A DNA stretch of 7,979 nt from Spirochaetia bacterium (GTDB lineage: Bacteria; Spirochaetota; Spirochaetia; Treponematales; Breznakiellaceae), in the NCBI GenBank assembly GCA_025997615.1, contig BNUV01000107.1, positions 1 to 7,979 on the forward strand, given 5' to 3'. Position numbers and translations under genes: made by a program. Positions 5,598 through 7,979 of this stretch are shown here, piece by piece (the stretch's first letter is position 1; every line of letters starts with the position of its first letter). The notes beneath the pieces were generated by a model, which saw nothing but the letters and a program-made list of their open reading frames with translations, had not been told where the DNA came from and ran no database searches.

Positions 5598-6145
5598 ATC
5601 TGTTTTTACTTTACGCTGAGTTTTTCCAGATTGGCCTTTTTGCCGTGGGAGGAGGACTGGCGACACTGCCTTTTCTTTACGGTCTGGCAAATCGTTATGC
5701 GTGGCTTAGCCTGGAAAACATCGCTAATTTTCAGGCCTTAGCCCAATCGTCCCCCGGCGCCATCGGGGTAAATATGTCCGCCTTAACCGGATTCGAGGCC
5801 GCCAATATCCCCGGTTCTTTTATGGCGGCCCTGGGTCTGGTGACGCCTTCCATTATCATCATCGTTATTGTAGCGGGGATGTTAAAGGCGTTTAAGGAAA
5901 ATGTCACTGTGCAGGCGGTGTTCCGGGGCCTCCGTCCCGCCGCCCTGGGGCTTCTTTCCGCCGCCGGTTTTGGCGCCATCAAAATAGCCCTCTACAACAG
6001 CGCTGCAGAGGATTGGTTTGTCTTGCTGCGCTGGAAAGAATGTATTCTTTTTGCGGCGCTGCTTTTTCTCATTATCAAATTTAAAAAACATCCCATCCTT
6101 TACATTGCCGGCGCCGCCTTGTCGGGTATAGCGCTGGGATTGTAG
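5594..6145 (+). CDS. Chromate transporter family protein, second half-size subunit
   Basis: The 183-residue integral membrane protein is the partner of the preceding CHR gene. It carries the same signatures in diverged form: FAVGGGLATLPFL (residues 16-28) and QSSPGAIGVNMSALTGF (residues 51-67), followed by hydrophobic segments to the C-terminus. Its ATG at 5594 overlaps the stop of the first subunit (ATGA), so translation is coupled and equal amounts are expected; no strong separate ribosome-binding site is seen. The last 46 bp overlap, tail to tail, the 3' end of the thioesterase gene on the other strand. The substrate cannot be told from the sequence, and chromate resistance should not be assumed, as no chrB-like regulator or other resistance gene is present nearby. 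Confidence 0.92.
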   Translation: MNLFLLYAEFFQIGLFAVGGGLATLPFLYGLANRYAWLSLENIANFQALAQSSPGAIGVNMSALTGFEAANIPGSFMAALGLVTPSIIIIVIVAGMLKAFKENVTVQAVFRGLRPAALGLLSAAGFGAIKIALYNSAAEDWFVLLRWKECILFAALLFLIIKFKKHPILYIAGAALSGIALGL

Positions 6146-6534
6146 AGGTGTTCCGCCAATAGTCTTTTTTTATCCTCCGGAATGGGGGTGGTCTCTTTCT
6201 TTTTGAAATCGTAATGGACTACCACGGCGTTTCCCTTGGTACAGAGCCGCCCCTCCTGCCAGGCCTCTTGATAGCAGGTAAAAGATTTTGTGCCGATGCG
6301 GACTATGTAGGTGCGAATTTCCACATCGTACCGGAAAAAAAGTTCACCCACAAAATCGTAATCCGTATGGGCCATGATCAATGACCAGGTTTCGGGGGAA
6401 AAGTTCAGGCTGGGCTCAAAGATCCTGAACAGGGGGTTCCGCCCCTGCTCGAACCATTCCGCTAAAACAGTGTTGTTAATGTGCCCCAGTACGTCAACAT
6501 CGCCGAAACGGGGGCTTACAGTGGTACTAAACAT
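6100..6534 (-). CDS. Acyl-CoA thioesterase, hotdog fold (4HBT/YbgC-FadM type)
   Basis: The 144-residue protein is a single hotdog-fold thioesterase that would hydrolyse acyl-CoA (or acyl-ACP) thioesters in the cytoplasm. The N-terminal signature is R9-FGDVD-VLGHINN (residues 9-21); Asp14 corresponds to the catalytic aspartate of the 4HBT group and precedes the GH-NN turn. EWFEQGR fits the start of the long central helix. The later strands are typical (FFRYDVEIRTYIVRIGTKSFT). The start has a strong AAGGAG (6542-6547) seven bases upstream, immediately after the leuD stop, and the gene lies only 14 bp after leuD. It is therefore most likely the third gene of the leuCD operon. The 3' end runs 46 bp into the converging CHR gene. 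The acyl substrate is unknown. Confidence 0.9.
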   Translation of the reverse strand: MFSTTVSPRFGDVDVLGHINNTVLAEWFEQGRNPLFRIFEPSLNFSPETWSLIMAHTDYDFVGELFFRYDVEIRTYIVRIGTKSFTCYQEAWQEGRLCTKGNAVVVHYDFKKKETTPIPEDKKRLLAEHLYNPSAIPDKAAPAM

Positions 6535-6548
6535 CTTATCACTCCTTC

Positions 6549-7073
6549 TTAATAATGAGCTGCGGCGTATTCCACCCAGCCCCCTGTTTCCACCAAAGCT
6601 TTTTCAAAATCCTTCAAAGCAAAGGGGACTTTTTTTTCTTTTCCTTCGGCGCTGAAAGTCAGTGTTCCTTCAGTTATGTCCACCGAGAGAAGGGTTTTTT
6701 TATCCGCAAAACCCTTGAAAATTTCATCCAGGGTTGATGCGGGAATTTCGGCGGCGATCATGCCGCAGTTGTACATATTCTGCCGGAAGATCCGGGCGAA
6801 ACCGGAGGCAATTACAATGTTGATGCCGTTCACCTCGAAGGCCCAGGGAGCGTGTTCCCGTGAACTGCCGCAGCCGAAATTTGCCCGTGAAACCACCGCA
6901 CCGATCCCGGCGGTATCTTTTTCAGGATCGAAGCTGCCAAGTTTTAAATCTTCCAGAAGATAAGGCTTTAACGCCTCCCGGGAATTTTCCGTTAAATATT
7001 TTGCCGGAATAATCTCGTCGGTGTTGATATCATCCCTGTCCAAAAAAAGAACTGTTCCGCCAAAAGTTTTCAT
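6549..7073 (-). CDS. leuD: 3-isopropylmalate dehydratase, small subunit (LeuD-type)
   Basis: With LeuC this subunit forms the cytoplasmic aconitase-family hydro-lyase that isomerises 2-isopropylmalate to 3-isopropylmalate in leucine synthesis. The 174-residue length fits the short LeuD class. Motifs include DRDDINTDEIIPAKYL (residues 12-27), the substrate-binding NFGCGSSREHAPWAF (65-79), and IVIASGFARIFRQNMYNCG. The residues after the first helix read YLTE (26-29), a position that helps set substrate choice in the isopropylmalate/homoaconitate enzymes. The ATG at 7073 lies nine bases after the leuC stop, and its AGGGG ribosome-binding site (7080-7084) overlaps that stop codon, so the two genes are tightly linked. 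Related enzymes for homoaconitate, citraconate or dimethylmalate share this fold, so the exact substrate is inferred. Confidence 0.94.
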   Translation of the reverse strand: MKTFGGTVLFLDRDDINTDEIIPAKYLTENSREALKPYLLEDLKLGSFDPEKDTAGIGAVVSRANFGCGSSREHAPWAFEVNGINIVIASGFARIFRQNMYNCGMIAAEIPASTLDEIFKGFADKKTLLSVDITEGTLTFSAEGKEKKVPFALKDFEKALVETGGWVEYAAAHY

Positions 7074-7082
7074 GTTTTACCC

Positions 7083-7979
7083 CTATAGCGCCTTAACGCT
7101 TATGATGGAACCGTTGACAGCGGTTGCCGCCGCCGAAGCAGGGCTCATCAGATGGACCATGCCGCCTTTGCCCATGCGGCCAAAAAAATTACGGTTGGTA
7201 GTGGAGGCGCACACTTCACCTTCGGCCAATACGCCGTTGGACATCCCCAGGCATGCGCCGCAGGTAGCGTTAGTAACGCAGAAACCCGCATCGAGAAATT
7301 GGGCGATAAGGCCCTCCCGCAGAGCCTGGGCATATATTTCCGTGGTGGCCGGGGCGAGGATGGCCCGCACCGTGGGGGCTACTTTCCGGCCCTTGATCAC
7401 ACTGGCGGCGGCGCGGAGGTCTTCGATGCGGCCGTTGGTGCAGGAACCGATGTAGACCTGATCAACCTTTGTCCCCGCCAGTTCCCGGATGGGCTTTACC
7501 TCGTCGGGCTTGTACCCAACGGTAGCTAAAGGTTCCAGATTTGAACAGTCCAGATCCACCACGGCGGAGTAGGCCGCATCTTCATCACTTATCCATTGGG
7601 AAAAATCTTCCAGCGCTGCTCCCGGTGTTTTATACGAGCCGTCGCCTTCGGGGCCGATAAAGGGCCAGAGGTAATTCACGGTGTTCATGTCGGGCATACA
7701 GACCCCGCTGGTGGCCCCGGCCTCTACAGCCATGTTGCAGAGGGTCATCCGGCCTTCCATGCTCATGGCGGTGACCATGGGCCCCCGGAATTCCATCACC
7801 TGATCTGTCGCGCCGGCTACGCCGATTTTGGCGATGACCGCCAGAATTATATCCTTGGGATACACACCGGGGGGCAATTCGCCCGGCCCCCAAAGATTTA
7901 TCCGCAGAGTTTCCGGTTTGCGAAATGCGCAGACCCCTTTAAGAATTCCCACCTCAAGATCCGTCGTGCCCACCCCCGC
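7083..7979 (-). CDS. leuC: 3-isopropylmalate dehydratase, large subunit (LeuC-type), 5' end beyond window
   Basis: This is the [4Fe-4S] catalytic subunit that pairs with the LeuD-type protein. The frame stays open to the window edge, giving 298 residues of a protein usually about 420 long; the N-terminal third is outside. The first visible residues, AGVGTTDLEVG, align with the internal FGIGTSEVEH region of E. coli LeuC, so the GTG at 7973 is not a start. The three cluster-ligand cysteines are present: one in GSCTNGR (codon 7440-7442) and two in NATCGACLG (codons 7260-7262 and 7251-7253). SMEGRMTLCNMAVEAGA is the conserved mid-domain motif. It is the first visible gene of a leuC-leuD-thioesterase operon whose promoter lies outside. 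The same reservation about the exact substrate applies as for leuD. Confidence 0.94.
   Translation of the reverse strand, partial: AGVGTTDLEVGILKGVCAFRKPETLRINLWGPGELPPGVYPKDIILAVIAKIGVAGATDQVMEFRGPMVTAMSMEGRMTLCNMAVEAGATSGVCMPDMNTVNYLWPFIGPEGDGSYKTPGAALEDFSQWISDEDAAYSAVVDLDCSNLEPLATVGYKPDEVKPIRELAGTKVDQVYIGSCTNGRIEDLRAAASVIKGRKVAPTVRAILAPATTEIYAQALREGLIAQFLDAGFCVTNATCGACLGMSNGVLAEGEVCASTTNRNFFGRMGKGGMVHLMSPASAAATAVNGSIISVKAL

Noticed and set aside
5055..6145. A chromate-resistance island.
   Set aside because: Only the two half-size CHR genes are present. There is no regulator, reductase, transposase or repeat nearby, and base composition matches the neighbours, so this looks like resident chromosome.

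Overview
This window looks like a chromosomal segment of a Gram-negative, flagellated spirochaete, most likely a Treponema-type organism with moderately high GC. The evidence is a spirochaete-like FlgM, a lipoprotein signal with a loose spirochaete-style lipobox (FSGC), and an exported protease that ends in an outer-membrane-type beta-barrel. The genus call is inferred from recognised protein sequence style and has not been tested by a search. There are no tRNA or rRNA genes, CRISPR arrays, insertion sequences or phage genes.

Layout, left to right. (1) Positions 1-81 carry the last 26 codons of an unidentified plus-strand gene, followed by arfB (159-581, ribosome rescue). (2) A minus-strand pair follows: rsmI (973-1665, 16S rRNA methylation) and flgM (634-918, anti-sigma-28). 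A sigma-28-type promoter lies between them and an intrinsic terminator follows flgM. (3) A plus-strand run of envelope genes comes next: a membrane-anchored tandem zinc-ribbon protein (1699-2142), overlapping by 4 nt a lipoprotein of the predicted aminopeptidase family (2139-3209). A sigma-70-type promoter then precedes a secreted trypsin-like protease with a C-terminal beta-barrel (3285-5045). Two half-size chromate-transporter-family genes (5055-5597 and 5594-6145) follow closely. (4) The right end is a minus-strand operon read leuC (partial, 7083-7979), leuD (6549-7073), hotdog thioesterase (6100-6534). Its last gene converges on, and overlaps by 46 bp, the end of the second chromate-transporter gene.

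How the genes may work together. The flgM promoter suggests a feedback loop in which sigma-28 drives expression of its own inhibitor. The plus-strand block from 1699 to 5045 puts two envelope peptidases (one metallo, one serine) and a zinc-ribbon membrane protein side by side, which could be an envelope proteolysis module. The leuC-leuD pair encodes an aconitase-family hydro-lyase, probably isopropylmalate isomerase, with a thioesterase appended as the third gene. Most of the window is ordinary chromosome. The two least ordinary items are the protease/beta-barrel fusion and the translationally coupled zinc-ribbon/metallopeptidase pair. I do not see a clear new defence or mobile system.
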